From Dehalococcoidia bacterium UBA1152 (GTDB lineage Bacteria; Chloroflexota; Dehalococcoidia; Lucifugimonadales; UBA2962): 28,728 nt of DNA. The stretch covers positions 22,873 through 51,600 of the forward strand of contig DBZU01000070.1 in assembly GCA_002311285.1 (NCBI GenBank), written 5' to 3'. The notes below the pieces were generated by a model, which was given only the letters and a program-made list of their open reading frames with translations, was not told the DNA's origin and searched no databases. A program made the position numbers and the translations under genes. Of this stretch, positions 16,649 through 24,097 are shown piece by piece (the first letter of the stretch is position 1; each line of letters starts with the position of its first letter).

Positions 16649-16678
16649 AGTTTAGAACAGAACAAGTGTTCGCGTCAA
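16649..16678 (-). promoter_or_regulatory. Candidate promoter of the KOW-like gene with a LexA-like box
   Basis: On the minus strand TTGACG (16673-16678) and TAAACT (16649-16654) are 18 bases apart. Between them, at 16660-16671, lies the inverted repeat GAACAAGTGTTC (plus strand), which fits the Gram-positive type SOS box pattern GAAC-N4-GTTC and matches 13 of 14 positions of the Bacillus CGAACRNRYGTTCG consensus. AGAACAAGT is also directly repeated at 16643 and 16659. A repressor bound here would block the promoter. The rest of the 281-base gap 16617-16897 is AT-rich, with a short palindrome at 16717-16729 and a TATAAT at 16778-16783 on the plus strand, with no good -35 in front of the SDR gene. 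Confidence 0.4.
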
Positions 16679-16897
16679 GTCTAAAGTAGAACTGTGATGT
16701 TTCTATCCCTGAATTTGCCATAATATGGCCAAATAGAATGGATCTCGGAACAAAAGGAATTATATTGCTTTAGAGATTATAATGATATCGTGACAAGAGA
16801 GTATAAATTATTATTAAACAAAGCATAATTAATTTATTAAATAATCTTGATCACTAGATTATTTTAGTTTTTATAGTTATGGAGGTAGCTTCGTATA

Positions 16898-17647
16898 ATG
16901 AGGCTGTTAGACAAGGTAGTGATGATAACAGGAGCGGGAGGAGACATTGGATCAGCGCAATGCCGTCTGTTTGCCAAGGAGCAAGCTAAATTGGTTATAA
17001 CTGATATTAAAAGACACAGGGGAGTTAAGTTGGCCGATGAGATATCTAGAGAGGGAGGATTTGCTCTATTTGTAGATTTAGATGTATCGTCCGAATCTGA
17101 TTGGGAGGCTGCAGTGAGTGCAACCCTTGAGCGATTTCGAAAGATTGATGTATTGGTTAATAATGCCGGAATTTATAATACTGAACCCATTCAAGATGAA
17201 ACAGCAGAAAATTGGGATCAGGTACTATCAATAAATTCAAAAGGAGCCTTTTTAGGCACTCGGGCCGTTGTTGAACCAATGCGCTTGATGAAAAGGGGAT
17301 CAATAATTAATGTTGCCTCAACCACTGCTTTAGTTGGTAGCTGTCGGGGAGGAGCATACGGCGCTTCGAAGGCCGCATTGCTCTCCTTAACTAAACATAC
17401 AGCTATTCAAAATGCTGAGTATGGGATTAGAGCAAATGCCGTTATTCCCGGGCCGATTGAAACAGATATGATTGCTGAGAATATTTCTGATCCTAAAAGT
17501 CGAGCATTATCTGAATCTAGAGTGCCACTGGGAAGATTAGGGGCTCCATTGGAAGTTGCATATCCAATACTGTATTTGGCTTCAGATGAATCCAGTTACG
17601 TTACAGGAGCTGAATTGTTGGTCGATGGCGGGCTAACTGCTCAGTAA
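16898..17647 (+). CDS. Short-chain dehydrogenase/reductase (SDR) family oxidoreductase
   Basis: This 249-residue classical SDR uses NAD(H) or NADP(H) to oxidise an alcohol or reduce a carbonyl. The Rossmann motif TGAGGDIG is at residues 11-18 and NNAG at 88-91. The catalytic tetrad is Asn113, Ser141, Tyr154 and Lys158 (YGASK). The C-terminal motif SYVTGAELLVDGGLT is intact. The first strand is followed by an acidic residue (ITDIK, Asp36), which more often indicates NAD preference. GGAGGT lies 11 bases before the ATG. It stands alone on the plus strand, convergent with the cyclase-family gene 35 bases downstream. The substrate cannot be read from the sequence. Confidence 0.9.
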   Translation: MRLLDKVVMITGAGGDIGSAQCRLFAKEQAKLVITDIKRHRGVKLADEISREGGFALFVDLDVSSESDWEAAVSATLERFRKIDVLVNNAGIYNTEPIQDETAENWDQVLSINSKGAFLGTRAVVEPMRLMKRGSIINVASTTALVGSCRGGAYGASKAALLSLTKHTAIQNAEYGIRANAVIPGPIETDMIAENISDPKSRALSESRVPLGRLGAPLEVAYPILYLASDESSYVTGAELLVDGGLTAQ

Positions 17648-17682
17648 ATACAAGCCAGATTTAAAGATAAATTTAAAATTAG

Positions 17683-18636
17683 TTAAAATAAAGCAATCGG
17701 ATTAACTGGGCTTCCAGTGCCTCCGATTATTCTTAAAGGGCCGATATTTATCATGAATTCCCATCTATTTTTTTCTTTACATATCTGACTAAGTTCTTCA
17801 AGATTGGCGTTATCAACAATCCATATTCCCATTTGAACCAACCCAATCTGATGTATAGGATTAGGCACCTTTTTGTATCCACTAGGTATTAAGTCATTTG
17901 CGGTGTCTGTGCCTAAGACAGCTACATCTCTTTCTTTTAATAGTGGAAGACATGCTGCTTGGCATGCAGTAGAACCGTCATCCTTTGGGCTAAATGGTCC
18001 CTCGGTTAATGTTCTTTTTAATTGACCGGTTCTAATAAATAGAACATCTCCTGGTTGAATTTCAAATCTACAGCTTTTTGTAGCGTTTATTATGTCTTGA
18101 GGCATTACGCCTTCATTTCTATCAAGCCATTTGATGCCCCTAATCAAGGGAACGTCTACCAATACTCCTCTGCTAACAATTCCATTTTTTGCGTTGTCAA
18201 CTGAGTTTACGGTAGCACCCAGGTTTGTAGAAACTAAATAAGATGGCCTGTTATTGTACATCTTTCCATTCCAGAAGAAGTGTGCAGGTGAATCTATATG
18301 GGTTATGTGATATCCATGGTACACCATGGATAAATGTTCCAATGCGGCTTGAACCTGGAACTCAGTATTTTTTTCATGATATTGCCATCCTTCTCCACTT
18401 TCCAACATAAGACGTTGGGTAGGTCTGTAAACTTCAGCATCCATATTAGTATCTAATGGTCTTGCACAGCTAACGGAAACACCATCAGTAACTAGAGAGG
18501 CCGCCTGTTTAATTTTGTTATTGGTGATTAAATTGAGAGCGCCTATTTCATCATTTTCGCCCCAGCGATTCCAGTTGCTCAACTCAGTCATCCATTTAAT
18601 TACTTGTTCTTCGGTAGGTATGGAATTAATGTCCAA
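17683..18636 (-). CDS. Cyclase family protein (metal-dependent amide/lactone hydrolase)
   Basis: This 317-residue protein belongs to the cyclase superfamily, whose members include kynurenine formamidase, isatin hydrolase and polyketide cyclase-like enzymes. The metal-binding signature is present: His110, His113, Asp115 and His119 in HITHIDSPAH. The later segment GDVLFIRTG is also typical. It starts with TTG at 18636, with AGGAG nine bases upstream. It is the last gene of a run containing pxpABC and a YqaA-like membrane protein, 30 bases after the latter's stop. A cyclase-type hydrolase beside 5-oxoprolinase may act on a related cyclic amide or lactam, but that is speculation from context; the substrate is unknown. 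Confidence 0.82.
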   Translation of the reverse strand: MDINSIPTEEQVIKWMTELSNWNRWGENDEIGALNLITNNKIKQAASLVTDGVSVSCARPLDTNMDAEVYRPTQRLMLESGEGWQYHEKNTEFQVQAALEHLSMVYHGYHITHIDSPAHFFWNGKMYNNRPSYLVSTNLGATVNSVDNAKNGIVSRGVLVDVPLIRGIKWLDRNEGVMPQDIINATKSCRFEIQPGDVLFIRTGQLKRTLTEGPFSPKDDGSTACQAACLPLLKERDVAVLGTDTANDLIPSGYKKVPNPIHQIGLVQMGIWIVDNANLEELSQICKEKNRWEFMINIGPLRIIGGTGSPVNPIALF

Positions 18637-18666
18637 TTTAATATGCTCCTCTTGTCTAATGGTTAA

Positions 18667-19287
18667 CTACTTTATTTGGATTTTAGTCATAAACACTCTG
18701 TAACATATTAATCCAATTATTAATATTATTAACCCGGCTCCGATTATCCAGGTTAGTATACCCAGGTAATTTTCGACAAACTCGTTAATTCTTTCTCCAT
18801 AAAAAAATATTAAGAAACCGATTAACAAGAACCTGCAACTTCTACCTATCAGTGAAGCTATCACAAAAGCCTTACGATCAAAATTCAAAACTCCTGACCC
18901 GATAGCAAACACTTTGTACGGGATTGGAGTAAATGCGGCTATAATCACTGCCCACACGCCATATTTATTGAATAAGGCATCAGCTTTATCGATAACTTTA
19001 TCTGAAATCAAACGAGTGCCTCGTATTTTAAAATATAAGATCGGTCTTCCAAATTTTTTTCCGATGAAATGACCTAATAATGCACCCAATACTGAAGTTG
19101 CAGCTACTAAAATTGCAAACCATATTGCATTTTGTGTGTCTATCAAACTCATGGCAATTAATAATGCGTCTGGAGGTATGGGGTTGAATATTGATTCAGT
19201 GAATGATGAAAGAGCTAATGTTATTAATGCCCATGGACTTTCTGAAAAACTAAGAATCCATTGAGCTAAATCATGTTGAAGTCCCAA
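18667..19287 (-). CDS. YqaA/DedA-like VTT-domain membrane protein
   Basis: This 206-residue integral membrane protein has the VTT (SNARE-associated Golgi/DedA) pattern. The re-entrant motif near residues 34-41 is FNPIPPDALL. It is followed by a GALLGHFIGKKFGR segment and the second re-entrant motif FTPIPYKVFAIGSG, with IGRSCRF after it. FNPIPPD and the overall length fit the YqaA branch. Such proteins are thought to handle phospholipid or undecaprenyl-phosphate translocation; the substrate here is unknown. The start is TTG at 19287, five bases after the pxpC stop. No ribosome binding site is clear, so coupling from pxpC is likely, but the exact start is uncertain. Confidence 0.82.
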   Translation of the reverse strand: MGLQHDLAQWILSFSESPWALITLALSSFTESIFNPIPPDALLIAMSLIDTQNAIWFAILVAATSVLGALLGHFIGKKFGRPILYFKIRGTRLISDKVIDKADALFNKYGVWAVIIAAFTPIPYKVFAIGSGVLNFDRKAFVIASLIGRSCRFLLIGFLIFFYGERINEFVENYLGILTWIIGAGLIILIIGLICYRVFMTKIQIK

Positions 19288-19292
19288 TGGTG

Positions 19293-20405
19293 TTAATTAC
19301 TCTCAATCGAAATTTTAAATTTATAAGTTTTACCTTTTATTCTAGCTGTGGCTGTAGTGGGTTTCGAATCCGCTCTGTTTTCGCTTAGGCATGGTGACAA
19401 GTTACTGCTATTACGTGTCAATGCATCTATGATTTCTTTGGATGCAGCCGGGAAAAGATTTCGATCCATCGAGTAAAGAACACTTTCTTGTTGTATGAAA
19501 GCTAATTCAGCTTCCTTAACACTTACTTGCCTGAAAACTATGTTGTCGCCGGGTCTTGACTGAGCGACTAGTCCTATGTCAGTTGAGATAACTGTTCCAA
19601 TTTTTGCATAGCCGCCAGTAGGTCCTCTATCAGACATCAGAATAATAGGGTTCCCGTCAGCAGGCACTTGTATATTTCCAATCTGAGTTCCGTCTGAAAT
19701 AATGTCCGGGCCAGTTTCATGTTGCAAATGAGGCCCTGAAAGCCTATAGCCAGTTCGATCACAATTATTTGATACGACATATCTACTGTCAAGAAAAGTA
19801 TTTATTGCCGAGGACGTGAATCTATCGTTTTGAGGCCCCAATACGACCCTGATGATATGAGAATGTCCATAATTAACGGGCTCCAGATCTTCAGGCAAAC
19901 GCCTTTCTTCATGCACGGTAGCCGGATTAAGTTTGCCTACAGATAACAAATCACCTGTTTTCAATGCTCTCCCTTTATAGCCTCCGAACGATGCCGGTAT
20001 GTATGTGGACCTACTTCCCATAATTAAAGGCACGTCGATGCCACCATTAATAGCTAAGTAAGCCCTCATTCCATCCTGGACTCCATCAGATGTCATAACA
20101 GACCCTTCGTCAACATTGATAGCCGTCCACCTGTCTACGGCCCGTCCGTTCAGTTTGATAGACAAATCACCACCGGTAATTGATATTAACACCGCGGAAT
20201 TAAACCTAATAGAAGGGCCGACTACAGTCATTTCGATACCAGCGGAATTCATATCATTCCCAATCAGAACATTAGCGGCTCTTAAAGCAAAATTATCCAT
20301 AGCTCCTGATACAGGGACTCCAAATTTTTGGTAGCGATACCTTCCTGTATCTTGAATGCTGGATAACATACCGGATTCTAATATTTCTATGGATTTATTA
20401 TTCAT
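19293..20405 (-). CDS. pxpC: 5-oxoprolinase subunit PxpC
   Basis: PxpC is one of the two subunits that, with PxpB and PxpA, cleave 5-oxoproline to glutamate with ATP. The 370-residue protein shows the family start IQDTGRYRYQKFGVPVSGAM and the segments GPQNDRF, SDRGPTGGYAKIGTV and SRPGDN. It belongs to the biotin-dependent carboxyltransferase / urea amidolyase-related family in databases but carries no biotinylation site. The ATG overlaps the pxpB stop by four bases (ATGA). The C-terminal 40 or so residues are diverged. Order and overlap with pxpB and pxpA support the oxoprolinase call. Confidence 0.9.
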   Translation of the reverse strand: MNNKSIEILESGMLSSIQDTGRYRYQKFGVPVSGAMDNFALRAANVLIGNDMNSAGIEMTVVGPSIRFNSAVLISITGGDLSIKLNGRAVDRWTAINVDEGSVMTSDGVQDGMRAYLAINGGIDVPLIMGSRSTYIPASFGGYKGRALKTGDLLSVGKLNPATVHEERRLPEDLEPVNYGHSHIIRVVLGPQNDRFTSSAINTFLDSRYVVSNNCDRTGYRLSGPHLQHETGPDIISDGTQIGNIQVPADGNPIILMSDRGPTGGYAKIGTVISTDIGLVAQSRPGDNIVFRQVSVKEAELAFIQQESVLYSMDRNLFPAASKEIIDALTRNSSNLSPCLSENRADSKPTTATARIKGKTYKFKISIESN

Positions 20406-21160
20406 GAGACAGATCTGTTTATTTCTTCATCATCTAGGATTTCAATTTCAGGCTTGTACGAATTCGATTCAACATTACTTCTAACGTCTAAATATGCCTC
20501 AAGGTTCTCTAAAGGCTGAAATTTTATGTAATTACCAGTAACCAATAGAGATGGGTTTTCTCTCATAGGATCGAAGAGGCTTAATGGAGTTCTGCCTATT
20601 AGTTGCCATCCGCCAGGACTGTCGTTCGGGTATATCCCAGTCTGAGACTCTGCAATACCGACTGAACCTGATGGTATTCTAATCCTGGGACTTTCTAGTC
20701 TTGGGGTAGCCAATTTTTTATCAAGCCCACCCAAATATGGAAACCCAGGTGCGAAACCGATCATATACACTCGATAATAAGGCTTTGAATGTAATGATAC
20801 GACGTCGTTTTCACTAAGGCCAGAATGTTTAGCTACGAACTCCAGGTCTTGGCCAAATTCTCCGCCATAAAGTGTTGGAATTTGAATAACTTTTGCGCTA
20901 TGTTTATCGAGGTCTTTTAATTTTGACGAATCGGCAAAAATTTCATTTTGTATATTTTTTCTGGATTCAATAGTCGGGTCGAATATTACTAACAATGATT
21001 TATATGATGGCACCAAGTCGACAAGCCATGGCTTGTCTGTTTTCTCAAGCTGAATCATCAAGTTTTGGACTCTATCATTAATGTCAGGATTAATTGAGTC
21101 ACCAAATTCGACCAATATTGCCTGGTCTCCTGAATTAATGAATTGTGGTGTTTCGTACAT
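20402..21160 (-). CDS. pxpB: 5-oxoprolinase subunit PxpB
   Basis: PxpB works with PxpC in activating 5-oxoproline for the PxpA hydrolysis step. The hallmark segments are IGFAPGFPYLGGLD and RIPSGSVGIAESQTGIYPND, followed by SPGGWQLIGRTP. I give the ATG at 21160 as the start (252 residues), five bases after the pxpA stop. A TTG at 21169 is in frame and overlaps the pxpA stop by four bases (TTGA), adding three residues; either is possible because neither has a clear ribosome binding site. The C-terminal region of about 30 residues is acidic and probably not conserved. The gene overlaps pxpC by four bases. Confidence 0.9.
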   Translation of the reverse strand: MYETPQFINSGDQAILVEFGDSINPDINDRVQNLMIQLEKTDKPWLVDLVPSYKSLLVIFDPTIESRKNIQNEIFADSSKLKDLDKHSAKVIQIPTLYGGEFGQDLEFVAKHSGLSENDVVSLHSKPYYRVYMIGFAPGFPYLGGLDKKLATPRLESPRIRIPSGSVGIAESQTGIYPNDSPGGWQLIGRTPLSLFDPMRENPSLLVTGNYIKFQPLENLEAYLDVRSNVESNSYKPEIEILDDEEINRSVS

Positions 21161-21165
21161 AATGG

Positions 21166-21942
21166 TCAAATCAGTTCGGATAAAGGCACTATATTAATTC
21201 CTGAACTTTCTAAAACAGTTTTTACTTTTTTTGCAATTTGAACAGAACCAGGAGTATCTCCGTGCATACATATGCTGTCTGCTTCAATTGGCACTTCGTC
21301 TCCGGTTATAGATGTAATGTAGCCCTCCTGAACCATTTTTAAAGTTCTTTGAGCGATTATATTTGCATCGTGGATTACCGATCCATCAATTGATCTAGAG
21401 ACTAGAGTCCCGTCACTATTAATTGCACGATCAGCAAAAACCTCTTGAGCCACTCTTAATCCCATTTCTTTGGCGATATGTATCCATTTTGATCCTGAAA
21501 GTGCAAGCAGGATCAATTCTGAGTCAACCTCAAGAATCGCGTTGCATATTGCTTCAGCCAATTTTTCATCATTTACGGCTTTATTGTACATAGCACCATG
21601 GGGTTTTACGTGCTGAAGTTTATTATTTGATGTGAATGCAGTGAGTGCTCCGATTTGATATATCACATCATTTTGCACCTCTTCGGGATCAATCGTAATG
21701 TCACGTCGGCCGAAACCTCTTAAATCTGGATATGATGGATGTGCTCCAATACCAACTTTATGTTGTTCAGCAATTCGCACTGTTTTTTTCATCCAGTTTG
21801 GATCACCTGCATGAAAACCGCAGGCAATGTTAGCTGAACTAATAGATTGGATAATCTCTTCATGCCGACCTAGTTTATATTGACCGAAACTCTCTCCAAT
21901 ATCACTATTGAAATCAACTTTATTTTTTGCTTTAGGGTTCAA
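21166..21942 (-). CDS. pxpA: 5-oxoprolinase subunit PxpA (LamB/YcsF family)
   Basis: PxpA is the LamB/YcsF family subunit of ATP-dependent 5-oxoprolinase, 258 residues. It starts with the typical VDFNSDIGESFGQY, then ANIACGFHAGDP and IGAHPSYPDLRGFGRR, and contains HVKPHGAMYN and MHGDTPGS, with histidine and aspartate residues thought to form the active site. The start is TTG at 21942, with AGGAG six bases upstream, so the start is well supported. It is the first gene of the minus-strand run. A TATAAT element and an inverted repeat lie upstream, in the gap shared with the decarboxylase genes. The oxoprolinase role is established for this gene trio in bacteria. Confidence 0.93.
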   Translation of the reverse strand: MNPKAKNKVDFNSDIGESFGQYKLGRHEEIIQSISSANIACGFHAGDPNWMKKTVRIAEQHKVGIGAHPSYPDLRGFGRRDITIDPEEVQNDVIYQIGALTAFTSNNKLQHVKPHGAMYNKAVNDEKLAEAICNAILEVDSELILLALSGSKWIHIAKEMGLRVAQEVFADRAINSDGTLVSRSIDGSVIHDANIIAQRTLKMVQEGYITSITGDEVPIEADSICMHGDTPGSVQIAKKVKTVLESSGINIVPLSELI

Positions 21943-21965
21943 TTTGATCTCCTGTTAGTTAACAA

Positions 21966-22009
21966 ATTATATTGCCCTTGAGCTACCTATACTATATTTA
22001 TAGGTGGCT
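21966..22009 (-). promoter_or_regulatory. Candidate pxpA promoter and operator-like inverted repeat
   Basis: The minus strand reads TATAAT at 21971-21966, 24 bases before the pxpA TTG. Overlapping the expected spacer and -35 region is an inverted repeat: AGCTACCTATA (21981-21991), a 7-base spacer, and TATAGGTGGCT (21999-22009), with one G-T pair in 11. No T-tract follows on either strand, so it is not a terminator. It would be well placed to bind a regulator of pxpA and perhaps of the divergent decarboxylase genes. No good -35 hexamer is present. Confidence 0.4.
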
Positions 22010-22166
22010 AAAACCAAATAATATGGATACGAAAAACTGGATACTGATTATATTACTAGTGTAAAATTGACCTTGCCTCATTATTGATGAAGGATTAAAT
22101 ATTACTTTGATTTCCCGTCGCTAGTCGCCGGAATTTTAACAATTTGAAGTTCGGAGCAATTGCGTC

Positions 22167-22421
22167 ATTTCAGAAACACTTATTAATCAATCTTTAATTA
22201 CAACCGCCATAGGCGCAGGTACAACACTTGGCCTTCTTATCGTGTTAATGGTCACTTCGTTTATTTTGGGCTGGGTATTCAATAAATGGAGTTACATGAA
22301 GTTCCTGGGTGGAAAAGGGCACAGCACAGACAAAATTGATAAGAATCGTGCAATGGCAGCTGTCATAGCCGCTAGTGTATTGAAGTCTTCTCAAGACACT
22401 TCTGACCAGGCAGGAGGCTGA
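22167..22421 (+). CDS. Sodium-translocating decarboxylase gamma-like subunit (OadG type), ATT start
   Basis: An open frame of 84 codons encodes a single N-terminal membrane segment (about residues 15-37, IGAGTTLGLLIVLMVTSFIL) followed by a hydrophilic tail. This is the usual plan of the small gamma subunit that anchors Na+-pumping decarboxylases such as oxaloacetate decarboxylase. It lies directly before the beta subunit. No ATG, GTG or TTG occurs between the in-frame TAA at 22137 and the membrane segment. The best start is ATT at 22167, with GGAG ten bases upstream. The only in-frame ATGs lie inside or after the helix. The coding frame is convincing, but the start is unusual; an assembly error or a non-AUG start are both possible. 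Confidence 0.65.
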   Translation: MSETLINQSLITTAIGAGTTLGLLIVLMVTSFILGWVFNKWSYMKFLGGKGHSTDKIDKNRAMAAVIAASVLKSSQDTSDQAGG

Positions 22422-22444
22422 TTTTATGATTCAGGATTCTCAAA

Positions 22445-23605
22445 GTGAGTGAATTAATAAGTTTTTTTAATTCGACAGGTTTGTTAAACATTGATTGGCG
22501 TGACCTAATAATGTTGGGAATTGGTATTGTTTTCGTTTATCTTGCAATAAATAAGCAATGGGAGCCTTACGAATTACTGCCAATAGGTCTAGGGATACTG
22601 ATAGTGAATTTACCATTGACTGGAATCGCTATTGGACCTTCTGAGTCAGGCGGCACTCAAGGCGCTGGTATATTTGGTGTTATCTTTCATTATGGATTAT
22701 CTTTTTGGAATATCCTTCCTCCTATAATATTTCTTGGAATTGGAGCATTAACTGATTTTGGCCCGTTAATTTCAAATCCTAAGACATTACTTTTAGGAGC
22801 GGCGGCACAGGTCGGAATATTTGTTGCTTTCTGGGGAGCTTTAGGCGTGAACTTTCTCGGAGAAGATCGGTTCACACTCGGTGAAGCTGCTTCCATCGGA
22901 ATAATTGGAGGAGCAGATGGGCCTACTACTATTTTCTTATCAGCTAATTTGGCTCCTGGTATTTTAGGGATTACTGCTGTAATTGCATATACCTATATGG
23001 CAGCGGTGCCATTTATACAGCCTCCTATTATGAAACTTCTAACTACCAAGAAAGAACGATCTATTGTAATGAAGCCAGCGCGAGAAGTTTCAAAGACGGA
23101 AAAATTAGTATTTCCAATTATCGTATTGATAATTATATTGTTGATAGTGCCCCGTGCAGCCCCCCTCATTTCAATGTTAATTGTAGGAAATCTTTTCAAA
23201 GAAAGTGGAGTTGTACCAAGACTGACAAGTGCTGCATCTAACGAGTTGTTAAATATCGCTACAATATTACTTATGCTTACAGTTGGCACTCAACTTAGAG
23301 CGGATCTTGTTTTTAGGCTAGACACGGTAATAATAATGGTATTAGGTCTGGTTGCGTTTGCTGCTGGAACTACTGGTGGAATTTTATTTGCAAAGATTAT
23401 GAATTTGTTTCTAAAGGATAAAATTAACCCATTGATTGGTTCAGCTGGCGTATCAGCTGTGCCGATGGCCGCGAGAATCTCACATCATATGGGCCAGCAA
23501 GAAAATCCTAATAATTTCTTATTACATCATGCTTTGGGTCCAAACATTGCGGGTGTGATAGGCTCAGCGGTAGTTGCAGGCGTATTTCTTAGTTTAATTG
23601 GATAA
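22445..23605 (+). CDS. Sodium ion-translocating decarboxylase subunit beta
   Basis: The beta subunit is the membrane carboxybiotin decarboxylase that couples CO2 release to Na+ export. The 386-residue protein is highly hydrophobic and has the family motifs GIIGGADGPTTIFLS near residue 155, SAGVSAVPMAAR near 337 and HALGPNIAGVIGSAV near 361; the aspartate of GADGPT is thought to be a Na+ or proton ligand. Family members include OadB, MmdB and GcdB, which cannot be told apart here. The start is GTG at 22445, with AGGA eight bases upstream. An ATG at 22426 opens only an eight-codon ORF that ends across the GTG. It follows the gamma-like gene by 23 bases and precedes the biotin carrier. Confidence 0.92.
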   Translation: MSELISFFNSTGLLNIDWRDLIMLGIGIVFVYLAINKQWEPYELLPIGLGILIVNLPLTGIAIGPSESGGTQGAGIFGVIFHYGLSFWNILPPIIFLGIGALTDFGPLISNPKTLLLGAAAQVGIFVAFWGALGVNFLGEDRFTLGEAASIGIIGGADGPTTIFLSANLAPGILGITAVIAYTYMAAVPFIQPPIMKLLTTKKERSIVMKPAREVSKTEKLVFPIIVLIIILLIVPRAAPLISMLIVGNLFKESGVVPRLTSAASNELLNIATILLMLTVGTQLRADLVFRLDTVIIMVLGLVAFAAGTTGGILFAKIMNLFLKDKINPLIGSAGVSAVPMAARISHHMGQQENPNNFLLHHALGPNIAGVIGSAVVAGVFLSLIG

Positions 23606-23614
23606 ATTTATTTA

Positions 23615-24073
23615 ATGGGACGCAAAGTAAGAATTAAAATAGACGACAACTGGCATTCGGTTGAAATCATTGATATAAACGCGGATCCTATTGAGATGAT
23701 CGTAGATGGAGACAGTGTTTCAGTCAGTCTGGGTAACGAGCATGAAAAAGATACTATTCAACAAAAAGTATCAATAGATTCCGAAACTCTTATCGATGAA
23801 GTTAACAACGATGATTTAAATGTTCCTGAACCCTCTACACCAGTTAAAGTTGCCGGTCCCATCAAAGTATTTACAGCTCCAATGCCCGGAATGATTATAT
23901 CCATATCTGTAAGCGTAGGCGATCAAGTTGTACCGGGTGATGAAATATGCATCTTAGAGGCTATGAAGATGCAGCAGACACTTCGCGCTGAATGGACTGG
24001 AATAGTTAATGAAATTCATGTGCAGCCAGGTCAACAAATTCAGGGCGGCGACAATATTTTGTCCTTAGCCTAA
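23615..24073 (+). CDS. Biotin carrier subunit of the decarboxylase (biotinyl domain protein)
   Basis: This 152-residue protein ends in a complete biotinyl domain: the half-barrel begins with APMPGMIISISVSVGDQV and the biotin-accepting lysine is in EAMKMQ, about residue 118. Residues 1-40 resemble the small N-terminal beta region seen in MmdC/GcdC-type carriers, and residues 45-85 are an acidic, proline-containing linker. It would carry carboxybiotin from an alpha (carboxyltransferase) subunit to the membrane beta subunit. It lies nine bases after the beta gene. The alpha subunit is not in the window and must be encoded elsewhere, so the substrate (oxaloacetate, methylmalonyl-CoA or glutaconyl-CoA) cannot be named. 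Confidence 0.9.
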   Translation: MGRKVRIKIDDNWHSVEIIDINADPIEMIVDGDSVSVSLGNEHEKDTIQQKVSIDSETLIDEVNNDDLNVPEPSTPVKVAGPIKVFTAPMPGMIISISVSVGDQVVPGDEICILEAMKMQQTLRAEWTGIVNEIHVQPGQQIQGGDNILSLA

Positions 24074-24097
24074 CGCCGGGATGTTTTTAACAGAAAT

